In this document: positions 21,014-30,846 of the stretch, in pieces
How positions within the stretch are numbered: the first letter of the stretch is position 1
Layout of the letters: every line of letters starts with the position of its first letter
Assembly: GCA_026419775.2 (NCBI GenBank)
Contig: JAOPGA020001302.1
Coordinates: 1-38,892, forward strand
Direction: 5' to 3'
Length of the DNA: 38,892 bases
From: Acrasis kona
Lineage: Eukaryota > Heterolobosea > Eutetramitea > Acrasida > Acrasidae
The notes under the pieces: generated by a model
Told to the model about the DNA's origin: nothing
Databases searched by the model: none
The model's input: the letters and a program-made list of their open reading frames with translations, nothing else
Translations under genes and position numbers: made by a program

Positions 21014-23498
21014 ATGGATGCAAGCTTGGCTTTTGTAAGTCTAGGAGCAAACAAAGTCGCAGGCTGCACTGATTGGGGTATCAATAACTTGTTTGCCTAT
21101 GCAGGAGGAAAATTTGTAGCATTATACGATCCAAAAGTAAGTGGATGCATAAAAACAAATAATTAATCGTCCAGAAAAACAAAGTCATAACAACACTTTG
21201 TGGCCACACAGATAGAGTCAACACAGTTAAATGGGTTCCTAATGGAAGAGGGGTCCCCGAAGTAGAACTTGTTAGTGGAGGTGTTGATGGACAAGTAATC
21301 ATTTGGAAACAAATCAACAACCAATGGCAAAAACACGCATCAATCAAACAACACAAGGGAAGCGTAACAAACGTCGCCGTACTTGTTGACCAAGAATCAA
21401 AATCATGCTACGTCGCCTCAACAGGAATCGACGGTACAGTCGTTGTCATGCGTCGCGACGATTTCAATTGTAACCACACCATCTTTTTTTTCATCATTAA
21501 CATTAAATAGCATCAGAATGGAAAAAAGACGGTAGCGTGTCCTTTGGAAACAAGATGATGGAATGCGTTGAGCTCACATACCTACCTCAATCAAAAGTAA
21601 TTTGTCTAGTGGCTGGCGGTTTAGATTTTCTCATTCATGTATTCGTTCGTCAACAAGAAGGCACATACTTTAAATCATGTTCGTTGGCAGGTCATGCCGA
21701 TTGGATCAGAGCACTAAGCTTCGTGACATGTGACGACGGAAGCGTCCTACTTGCGAGCGCATCACAAGATACAAGAATTCGTTTATGGAAGTTCAAAACA
21801 AGAACCATCTCAAACAATCAAGAGGAATCAATCATGATGGGTAATTTGGACATTTCTGCACTTTCAAGAGGAGAAGAATCATTTTCGCTTTCACATAACG
21901 CACATGTCATTTCACATCAAGATCAACAATGGACGGCCATACTAGAAGCACTTTTAACCGGTCATGAAGAATGGGTTCATTCCATTCATTGGCATCCTCC
22001 ATCTAACGATCATCATCAACCCATGAAATTAATCACTTCCAGCATGGACCGTACCATGACCATTTGGTCGCCCACCGAATCAGGCGTCTGGACGAGCAAT
22101 GTGAGAATGGGAGAATTCGGAGGTCTATCTGGTTTGTTCGGTCAAATGGGCTACTATAGTGCCAAATGGAGTCCTGATGCGAAATTGATCATGGCCACCG
22201 GTCATCATGGATCGTTCCATCTTTGGGAGTTTGAATCTGAGCTTGACGAATGGAAGCCCCGTGTCAGCGTGAGTGGTCACTTTGGAGCCGTAATGGACGC
22301 CGAATGGGATCCTAATCATGATTACTTTGTGACGGTTGGATCGGATCAGACCACCCGATTGTTCGGAGTGGACCAAAAGACCAAGAACTGGCATGAAGTG
22401 AGTAGGCCTCAGATCCATGGCTATGATTTGGAATGTATATCATTTTTACCAAATAAAAAACATTTAATTGTGACTGGTGCTGATGAGAAGGTACTTCGTG
22501 TCTTTGAGGCTCCCCAAACGTTTGTTGACTCCTTATTTAATGTTTGTGGTGTTGTGACTGGTAGTGATGGTGGCGACCAAACGAGGGCTAGTGCTGCTCA
22601 GGTGCCTGCTCTTGGTTTAAGTAACAAGCCGATCCTTGAGGGAGAGGTCGATCCGATGAGCAAACAAGAGTTTGATGATTATAGTCAAGAACAGGTGTTT
22701 GTTCCTTTGGTTTTGCAATCTCCTCCATTCGAAGAACAATTGTTACAAAATACTTTATGGCCCGAAGTCCAAAAACTTTATGGTCACTCCAATGAATTGG
22801 TTTGTGTTGCCGTGAACCATGCTGGTACACATCTAGTTGCTGCTTGCTCTGCAAAAGTAGCACAGGCTGCTGCAATAAAGATTTGGGATATTTCCTCATG
22901 GAGAGAAGTTGACTCTGTCGACGCTCACACTCTTACTGTCACTCAAATGAATTTCTCTCCAAATGACCAGTACATGGTCAGCGTGTCCAGAGATCGTGCT
23001 GTTATTGTGTATGAAAAGTCTCAAGACGGTTCAACATATGAACCTATTGTAGGAAAGAGCAAAGCACACGAGCGCATTATATGGGGTTGTTCGTGGAGCC
23101 ACGATAACAAGTTCATCGCAACAGGTGCCAGAGATAAAGTTGTAAAGTTTTGGAGTGCTCAAGATTTGAATAATAAAAATTTAAATTGTGTTTGCAGTGT
23201 TACGATGAAGGAACCAGTGACTGCAGTTGAGTTTGTTCCTATAGTGTTAGCCGGTTACAATGCAGAATACATGTATGCAGTTGGCATGGAGAATGGATCT
23301 ATTTGTGTTTCTAATCTGTTTGTAACTGAAGGCAGTATACAGTCGGGATCCTTGGTGGTTATAAATCCTCTCTTGTGCCATGTTGATACAGTGAGACGGT
23401 TAAGGTGGAGAGTTGTGAACGAGGATGAAGAGAGCAAATACCAGTTATTATCTTGTAGTACGGATCATTCTGTTCGTGTTTTTGATATCAAGAAATAA
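21014..23498 (+). CDS. ELP2: Elongator complex protein 2
   Basis: Exons are 21014-21136, 21175-21469 and 21511-23498 (801 residues; human ELP2 has 826). Introns are 38 and 41 nt. The protein is a double WD40 propeller and follows ELP2 closely: VALYDPK, TLCGHTDRVNTVKWVPNG, SLAGHADWIRALSF, LTGHEEWVHSIHW, SSMDRTMTIWSPTESGVW, VGSDQTTRLFGVD, RPQIHGYDLECISFL and TGADEKVLRVFEAPQTFV. Later comes LLQNTLWPEVQKLYGHSNE, almost unchanged from animals. ELP2 sits with ELP1 and ELP3 in the Elongator core, which makes the 5-carboxymethyl group on wobble uridine of tRNAs. The upstream codons in frame from 20978 have no ATG before 21014. Confidence 0.95.
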
Positions 23499-23625
23499 AT
23501 TATTTTATTTACACCACTCTTATCAATTGTACTACCACACTCAATGTATGCATCACGTGATCATGCATGTTGATATGTTGAGTAATATCTAGCTTTTTTT
23601 ACAGTTGACGTTGTTGTTGTAAATT

Positions 23626-26600
23626 ATGATTGCAAGGTCTCGTCGAAGCCAGCAAATAGCTTCGGAGTCCCCTAAAGATAATGCGGAAACACCATCCCCA
23701 ACACAGAGCTCTACCTTAGAGAATAATCCAGAAATGGATCATCTATTAGTGCAGGCGAGAAATAACGCTGTCGCATTTGCAGAAAGAGACTTGCAAGCAG
23801 AGTTTTCTCTCAGACATGTTTCTACGGAAATTCACAATATTAAAACACAAAATGCCTTATTACACAATCAGTTGATCACGCTAACTTCTGGTCAGATTGA
23901 GGAGGCTGCCAACGCTCTTCGTCTTATGAATCAAGCAACAAAGACACTCGAAACACTACGAAAACAGTAGAAACATTTATGCTCTATTCTTATTAAATGT
24001 TGCAGTTTTGATGGAATCAACCAAGGAGTCGTTGAGAGTCAACAACTTATCAGCAGCTATAGTACTGTCCGGAGCACACAAATTGCTCTTTCAAATGTTC
24101 AAAAAGCTAGAGATTGGCTTAGAAGAATATTGAACTTGAAGAACGAAACAAACCAACTTTCAAAAATTTTGAAGAGTGAGCTTAAGTACTTTATAGAAGA
24201 AGAAGATGAGGAGAGTAATAGCAGTGAGAGCGAAGATGAGAGAGACAATAAAAAAAAGAATTCAAGAAGAAAGGTACAAGATTCAGACTCGGAAGAGGAA
24301 GATTCGGAGGAAGAGGAAGAGGACGCAAATAATGGTAATTTTAGCTCTCGAAATACTCAATTTAATTCTATTAGAGTTCAAACCTCTTGACGAAGATGAT
24401 GACAACATTTTGCTTCTAGTTCAAGAACGTATATCAGAGCTAGAAGCATTTAGAGAGTCTGTGTTAGAAGAGTCACAAACTAGACCAGAACTAAAAGATA
24501 CCTTTTCCAAATATCTATCAGTTATAGATGAAGTTAGTTCAAAGTTCTCAGATATTGTATCTCGGCATTTTGAGAAAGTATATGACTTGGCCGGTGAAGA
24601 CCCTTCCAGATTAGTAAGAGCTGTGCGAATCATTGAAAGAGAGGAAAAGAAAGAAAGAGAGAGAGAAATTTATAATAAACAAAAACTTTTAGAAGGAGCG
24701 AGCGAGGAAAACTTGAAAAAAAGACCAGAACATACCAACTATAAAAAAATATGTCTGTACAAAATACACAAATGGATAGAGCAACAGTTTGAGGAGCAGA
24801 TGGAAAAGGCAGAGACAATGAACGCCAAAATGGATGCGTTAAGTGATTTAATAGATGACTTGTCAACAATAGAGAGGCAAGTTATTCCATGCTTTCCAAA
24901 AGAGTAATTACTCAATAATAATTACATTAACCATTATTGGTAGCTATATGATGATGCAATACTTTGCAATAGAATACGACTCCATGATACGCAATACAAT
25001 TAACAACTGGAGGCAAGACGGTGTGGACAATACACAAAAAGTAGTAATTAGTAAGCATCCTACACTAAATATGTTGTAATTATCAAGTTGAGTGGATGGA
25101 ACAATTCCCTAGGCTTATCGAGGACTATGCAGAATATCTCCCTATTAAAAATTTCCAAGATGAAATCGACAAAATGAAAGGAGAGTACTTGAGAGATTTC
25201 TCCGTAAGTCATTTATCCAATCATTTCATTTCAAGTTTCTAGTCTCAACTAAATGAATGGTGTCAGAGAATTGTAAAAGAACAAACAAAGGACAGATCAG
25301 ATAGGATGTTCTATGAGGAAGATGATCTAATTTATACATACGGACCTGTTGACTTTTTCACAATTGTAACACAAGCAGTCAACTCAACAACAGATAGCGA
25401 ATTATATGATGTAAGACATCAGCGTCACCGCATTCCATTTGACTTGAATTTTAGATTATTTTAAAAATTACATTCGCAGTGAGACAAACCCTAGATTCTT
25501 ATTGTGTTCTCATGAACGATGCTCTCAAAGAAGTTTATCAAACCATTCCACTAAAGTACTTGTGCGGTAAGTTGCATTCCTCTACAACCAGAATAACATC
25601 TTGAAAAGCTTATACAAATGATTGTACAAAATGTTCACAATTTACAATGGAGATGGAGGATACGCTAGTGGAAGCACTTCCAGATGCCGACCCTGAACTT
25701 TTAAAAATGGACGACATCACATCCAACTTTAAAAATCTATCCAAAAATTGCATCAACTTTATAGAACAACGGTTAGAAGGGAAATGCAGTGCCTACTTTG
25801 CCGAAGTTTTTGGTAAGGGATGGTATTCAAGGTGAGTTGACCAAAAACATTACACTTTACAAAATTATAATAGAGAAAAAGGGAGCGATGAGAACATGAC
25901 ATGTGTAGAGAAGGCCTTCAATTATTTGACTGGTGAGACCGAAGAGTTGATATCTTACATGAACCAAGATTACTTACGTCCACTAATTAAATTACTAATT
26001 GAACGTCTTATAGCCACATACATTGACATGGCAATCAAAAAACCATTTACATTAAAAGAGAATGAAGACAAAATCATTAACAGAGATGTGGATTGCTTCC
26101 ACAGTTACATTTCTGATTCATTTGAATGGAAAGAAGATGCCATGGAACCTTTATTGGCCATTCAAAAGATTCTAACAACGACCAGTCTAGAAGAATTTGA
26201 TGTAGATCTCAGCATGATCACCATCACCTTTGATGATTTATGTAAGTATTTACTTTTTTTCATTTTTTCATTCTTTGATAGCGAAATCAGTGGTACTTGG
26301 ATTAGTCAAGAAATTACCGCACAAAAAGAGTCTAATAAAGGATTTGGTAGAAAATGTAGAACAGCTCTATACTCAACGTGAAAAGAAGAAGTCAATTTCG
26401 AAATCAAAACCAACCATCTTTTCAAAGTACAACACTACGCCGCCACCACCTCAACAACAGCCTGTTCAAAAGAGCAGCGCACCAACTCCCGTGTCTCCAG
26501 AATCTCCTCAGAGTAAACCTTCATTCCTAAAAGATGAAAAGCAAAAGAAGGAAGTTGAGATTGAGTCAAAAAAGAAGTCCAAAGATTACGAAGAAGGCGG

Positions 26601-26640
26601 GGATGTGCAAGATTTGGATGATTTTTTGAACGGGATGTAA
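23626..26640 (+). CDS. SEC6: Exocyst complex subunit SEC6 (EXOC3)
   Basis: Ten exons: 23626-23966, 24006-24334, 24375-24903, 24944-25050, 25088-25203, 25243-25410, 25455-25566, 25609-25831, 25874-26241 and 26282-26640 (883 residues). The nine introns are 37-44 nt. Exon joins keep one frame throughout. The strongest family marker is PSRLVRAVRIIEREEKKERE, matching the conserved VRIIEREEK block of EXOC3, followed by QVIPCFPK; the N-terminal coiled coil (about 30-115) and helical bundles also fit. SEC6 helps tether secretory vesicles to the plasma membrane and binds SNAREs. Unusual parts are a Glu/Ser-rich acidic insert near residues 170-220 and a low-complexity C-terminus with a Pro/Gln run. The first donor is GTAGAA. 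Confidence 0.85.
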
Positions 26641-26749
26641 TTAAATGGTTGCTTTAGACTTTGTTGGTTTTGATTTTTGTTGATGTTTGTCTGCCGATCG
26701 GGATTGTAATCATAGTTGACACAATACAAGATATATTCAACCGAAGAGG

Positions 26750-27678
26750 ATGGCGAACTTCGAAGCGTGGTATTTTTCAATCCCTGTAATCTCCCGTACA
26801 TATCTCACATTATCAACACTTACGAGTTTTGCTGTTACATTTGATCTTTTAAATGAATTGCAGCTGTATTTAAATTACTCTTTGGTGTTCAAAAATTATC
26901 AAGTTCGGATTATATTTTCACTTTACTCACTTATATAGGTTTGGAGGCTATTAACCAACTTCTTATTCTTTGATCGCTTTAACATTAATTTTGTGCTTCA
27001 TTTATACTTTCTGTAAGCAAACATTTTAATTGGTTCTGACTTTTTTATAGGTACTTTTATTGCCGTCGATTAGAAGAACACTCATTTCATAGAAAATCAG
27101 CCGATTTTCTATATTTAATGCTTTTTGGAAGCGTGTTGATGCTCATAATAGCACCACTTTTTAAACTACCGTTCTTGTCACATCCTCTTGTTGTTATGCT
27201 TGTTTATGTTTGGAGCAGACGGAACCCACATGAACAATTGCGCCTTTATGGACTATTTACAGTAGGTGCAGGGTACATTAGCTACATCCTACTTGGACTT
27301 CAATGGATGATGGGTGGTGGGTTCCTTGTAGACCTAATTGGAATTTTCGTTGGACATTGTTACATCTTCCTTAAAGATGTACTACCAGCAGAGTATGAAA
27401 ATGTTGACATTTTGAAAACACCAAGCATCTTCATGATGTTGTTCCCTAATGAAAATGTGGTTGAAGACGACGAAGATGAGGAAAATGTGGATGAACCTGA
27501 ACAACCAATACATGTGGAAGGAGAACCACAACATCAACAACAACAACAACAAAATCACTTGGAACAGCATCAAGAGCTACAGGAGGACATTGAAGAAGAA
27601 GTAAACAATCCGAATCCTACCAGACAAGAACTAGCGGAGTTGAGGCGGAGAAGATTCGAACAACAACAAGCACAATAA
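26750..27678 (+). CDS. Derlin, ER-associated degradation factor
   Basis: Exons are 26750-26902, 26939-27012 and 27051-27678 (284 residues); introns are 36 nt (donor GTTCGG) and 38 nt. The Der1 pattern is clear: WYFSIPVISRTYLTLS, YQVWRLLTNFLFF, LHLYFLYFYCRRLEE and ADFLYLMLFG, then WSRRNP, GLQWMMGG and LIGIFVGHCYIFLKDVLP. Derlins are inactive rhomboid-fold proteins of the ER membrane; with the HRD1 ligase they let misfolded proteins out to the cytosol for p97 and the proteasome. The cytosolic tail (about 190-284) is acidic with a Gln run and no obvious SHP motif. It is closer in layout to derlin-2/3 than derlin-1, but this is a judgement by eye. Confidence 0.93.
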
Positions 27679-27753
27679 AAATTTCCTTCTTCATTTTCAT
27701 TGTTTCTTGGTTGAGTTCTCTCTAGAATAAGTAAGTATGTATTACCGTATAAA

Positions 27754-29833
27754 ATGATAGCAAGGGGTCTGTTTAGATTATGCGCAAGTCCATACCTTAG
27801 AACAAGTGTTAGACACATTTTTAATGTGTGCACGGTGAGGCTCAAGCACACCATGACCGATTTTCGTAAACACCACAAGTTGGACCAAGACACACAGACG
27901 GATGATAAAACTTTCCGCACAATAATAGACAAAAATGAAAGAGAGGTTTTGGAGAAAGTTTTGATTCTCGATATTTTGCTCCGCAGCCTTCCAAAGGATC
28001 AAACCGTTTATATAAAGACGCTCCAAGAAGACTTCCAGTCGAGATTCGCCATCATGTTTCAAACTTACTTGCAATCTATTCTTGAATCAAATCCTAGAAC
28101 AATGGTTCCAATATTCTACTTTCTTCATAAAAAAGATTTTAAACTAAAAAACAGCTCCGGGATTTTCAAGAGGGTGCTGGTTAAAAAATTTCTTTTCAAA
28201 CGTGAATATGTCGATTCAATCCTTTTAGCTAGTGCAGGAAATATAGGGGCACTATTAGATACTGCTCTTAGCACAATCAAGTGTGACCCAGACCAACCAC
28301 AACCAGTCATGATTGATGAGATCTTTGATGCCATTAACAAGATCAACTCTATGAAGGCAGCCTACGATGAAATTGACAACATTATATTCGACTTGTTAAC
28401 TAGGGCAACAAGAAAAACAGAAATGTTGCTGATTGCCAAACTTCTAACTGGACAGGAAGAAACGAGAATGACTAAACCAGTGTTTGCTAGTCTGATGGCC
28501 AAAGCAATTGAAAACTGTGCAGAATATAACCCAAGTAAGTTAACCAAAACAAGTATGAGCTAACCAAAAAAAGATCAAGAATCACATGATGCAATCAAAA
28601 GCAAAATTGAAGCTTATCTAAAAGCATCAACCAGCAGTCAATCATTTGAACAGTTAATGGACTATATAATAGAAAACAAACAAGTTCCTCCACTACCCTC
28701 CGCTAACCAACAAGTACACCAAGCGCAGTCGGTAGACATTAATGAGAATACTTTCGTCAAGCCAATGCTAGCAGACGCCGCAAAGAGCATTGATAAAGTA
28801 ATACAAAACAAAAACAATTTAACCTACGAATACAAATATGACGGGTTTAGGTGTCAAGTCATTTATACCAAAGATGAAGGTCTACAATTAAAATCAAGAA
28901 ACGGAAAATCATTTAAAAGGGATTTTAACATTATCAAAGAAGCAGTCATGTCAGTCATCAAAGGAGCCAACATTGAAAAGATCATCATTGATGGAGAAAT
29001 CGTTCCTGTTGACAAGAGCGGCCGCTACAGTGCCTTTCAAGAAGTAAGCAAGATCGAAACAGGAGATCTAGTAAAACTTGTATGTTGGGACTTGCTGCAG
29101 CTAGGAGACAAAATATACACCAAGGAACCACTTTCCACCAGAAGAAGAGATTTGGAAAAAGTACTCACTACCAGTCAACATCAAAACATTGGAATGACAC
29201 AATACATTAATCAAACAACCAACGACATTCAACAAGCACAGGACTTTTTCAAGAAATCATTAACAGATAATTGTGAAGGTTTAATCATTAAGGACCTGGA
29301 TGGAATTTACGAACCAGGAAAAAGAATTTGGCTAAAGTACAAGAAGGAATATGATAGTAACTATTTATGACACTCTTGATACTGGTTGTTGTTGGTGCTA
29401 CAATTTTCGAAAGCCAAAAACGCGGCTGGTACGGGTGAACTTTGGTTCCTTCTTAATGGCTAGTCCTCAATTACAACCTGATGGTAAAATAAAATATTTT
29501 TCTCTTTGTTTTGCTTCGGCTCGGAAACCAGAGGTATTAAAAGAATTGAATGATACCTTTAGAAATACAAGTATTTGTAAGGAACAACCTGATAATGTAA
29601 TTTCAAAAGTAAAACCTTCTGTTTGGTTCCAACAACCAAGTACTGTGCTTGAAATACACGGTGCTGATTTCATGTCTTCTAAAGTCCATGGAGTTGAAGT
29701 AGATGGAGAAGTGATTTCTTTGAGGTTTCCAGTTGTGAAGAGGATTAGAAGTGATAAGAACATTGATGATGCCACGAATGTTGATCAAATTACTGAACAC
29801 TACAAAAGAAGAACGCAAGATGGTCAAATTTAA
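27754..29833 (+). CDS. ATP-dependent DNA ligase (LIG1-like), frame broken near the C-terminus
   Basis: Exon 1 is 27754-28534; a 39-nt intron follows; exon 2 runs from 28574. The nucleotidyltransferase motifs are intact: motif I YKYDGFR with adenylated Lys348, IIIDGEIVPVD (III), NCEGLIIK (IV) and WLKYKKEY (V). An N-terminal helical domain precedes them. After motif V the frame stops at 29368-29370, yet OB-fold sequence continues in other frames: LVVVGA...RGWYG in one (29382-29435), then FGSFLMAS and GVEVDGEVISLRFP in another (29441-29833). Two or three 1-nt differences would explain it. The N-terminus (MIARGLFRLCASPYLRTSVRH) looks like a mitochondrial presequence; a second Met at codon 34 could give a nuclear form. 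The enzyme seals nicks in DNA. Confidence 0.8.
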
Positions 29834-29869
29834 TGAATTTAATTTATTTGTCAAATTCAATAAATGTCT

Positions 29870-30772
29870 TTAATCATTTTTTTCTGGTGTAATTTCTGGA
29901 ACTACTGTAAGTTGGAACATTGAGAACAAAAATTCTTTTAGAGAAATTTCTTGTGTTCCTTTTTCTTTTGTGAAATGATTTATGATTTTGTAGCACTTTT
30001 GAAGTTCCTCAAGTGTTGGAGCCCTGTAATTGATGATAATTTAACAAAGCTTTTCTTACCCTTCTTTAGTTGAATTAGAATAGTTTACTAACTCTTGAAT
30101 TAGGAGGTTTGCATCTACAGATTGTACACCTTTTTTATCCAGCTGTTTAAACAACTTTTCCGCCTGGTATAAGAAATCTTAAGGTTTAAATGTATCAAGT
30201 ATAATATCAAATCTAACCTTCATACAATAAGCATGTATTAATTGCACATGCAAATTCGTTAAACGAAACGATTGATCTTTCGTCAGTATTTAATACCATC
30301 AAAATCGACCGCAGTATGTCTGATGGAAAGTCAATACATACCATCTTCACCAACTTTTTCATTTCCGATCCAGTAATGCCAATTTTTCCTGGTTTAGACG
30401 ATGCTAAAGGTTGGACCTTAGAGCTTGCAGTTGGTGTAGTTGGTGTGGTTGATCCATTAGCGCTTTGGTTTGGTATTTGAGGGACCTGGCATAGCGAGTT
30501 GTATGCAGCTATCAAATTATCGAAGAAAGCTGCTCTATTTCTGCTCGTTAATTTTATATACCGATATGATCGAATCATAGGGCTAGTACCCTGAACTACA
30601 TTATTAAAGCTATACTTTCAGTCAGCAGTAACATCAACATTTCATACTAATTTCCAATAAAGTCGATTGGATCATCAGGTCTGTTTTCGAGCACCAGCGT
30701 TATTACATCCTTTAGGTATGTGGTCACGCCATATCTATCTAGATACTCTTGATTGGGAATGGGTTCGGTCAT
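29870..30772 (-). CDS. CSTPP1: CSTPP1 (C11orf49) homologue, centriolar satellite protein
   Basis: Minus-strand exons are 30648-30772, 30218-30609, 30060-30177 and 29870-30023 (262 residues); introns are 38, 40 and 36 nt. Alignment by eye with animal C11orf49/CSTPP1 is convincing: EYLDRYGVTTYLKDVITLVL followed by ENR, then NYFNNVVQGT (animal EYFNSVCQGT), RNRAAFFDNLIAAYNSLCQ, KLVKMVCIDFPSDI and SIVSFNEF. The protein regulates the tubulin polyglutamylase complex and centriolar satellites and so the glutamylation of axonemal microtubules. A Thr/Pro/Ser linker interrupts the middle. An in-frame ATG at 30829 would add 19 residues, but homology favours 30772. Its 3' end converges with the ligase gene, 36 bp apart. 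Confidence 0.75.
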
Positions 30773-30846
30773 GATTGTTCGAATTTTGTAAGTTGAGACA
30801 TTCAAACAATAGATTGAAGAAGCACCCATAATATTACATTTGGACC
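30773..30846. promoter_or_regulatory. Shared short divergent promoter, CSTPP1 / SNAPC4
   Basis: The CSTPP1 start (30772, or 30829 if the upstream ATG is used) and the SNAPC4 start (30847) are 74 or only 17 bp apart on opposite strands. The promoters of both genes must overlap here. No named element is recognised. Confidence 0.5.

Noticed and set aside
29340-29445. Programmed ribosomal frameshifting in the ligase gene
   Set aside because: At least two shifts within about 80 bp would be needed and no slippery heptamer is seen; sequence error or decay is simpler. It is kept as a finding without claiming recoding.
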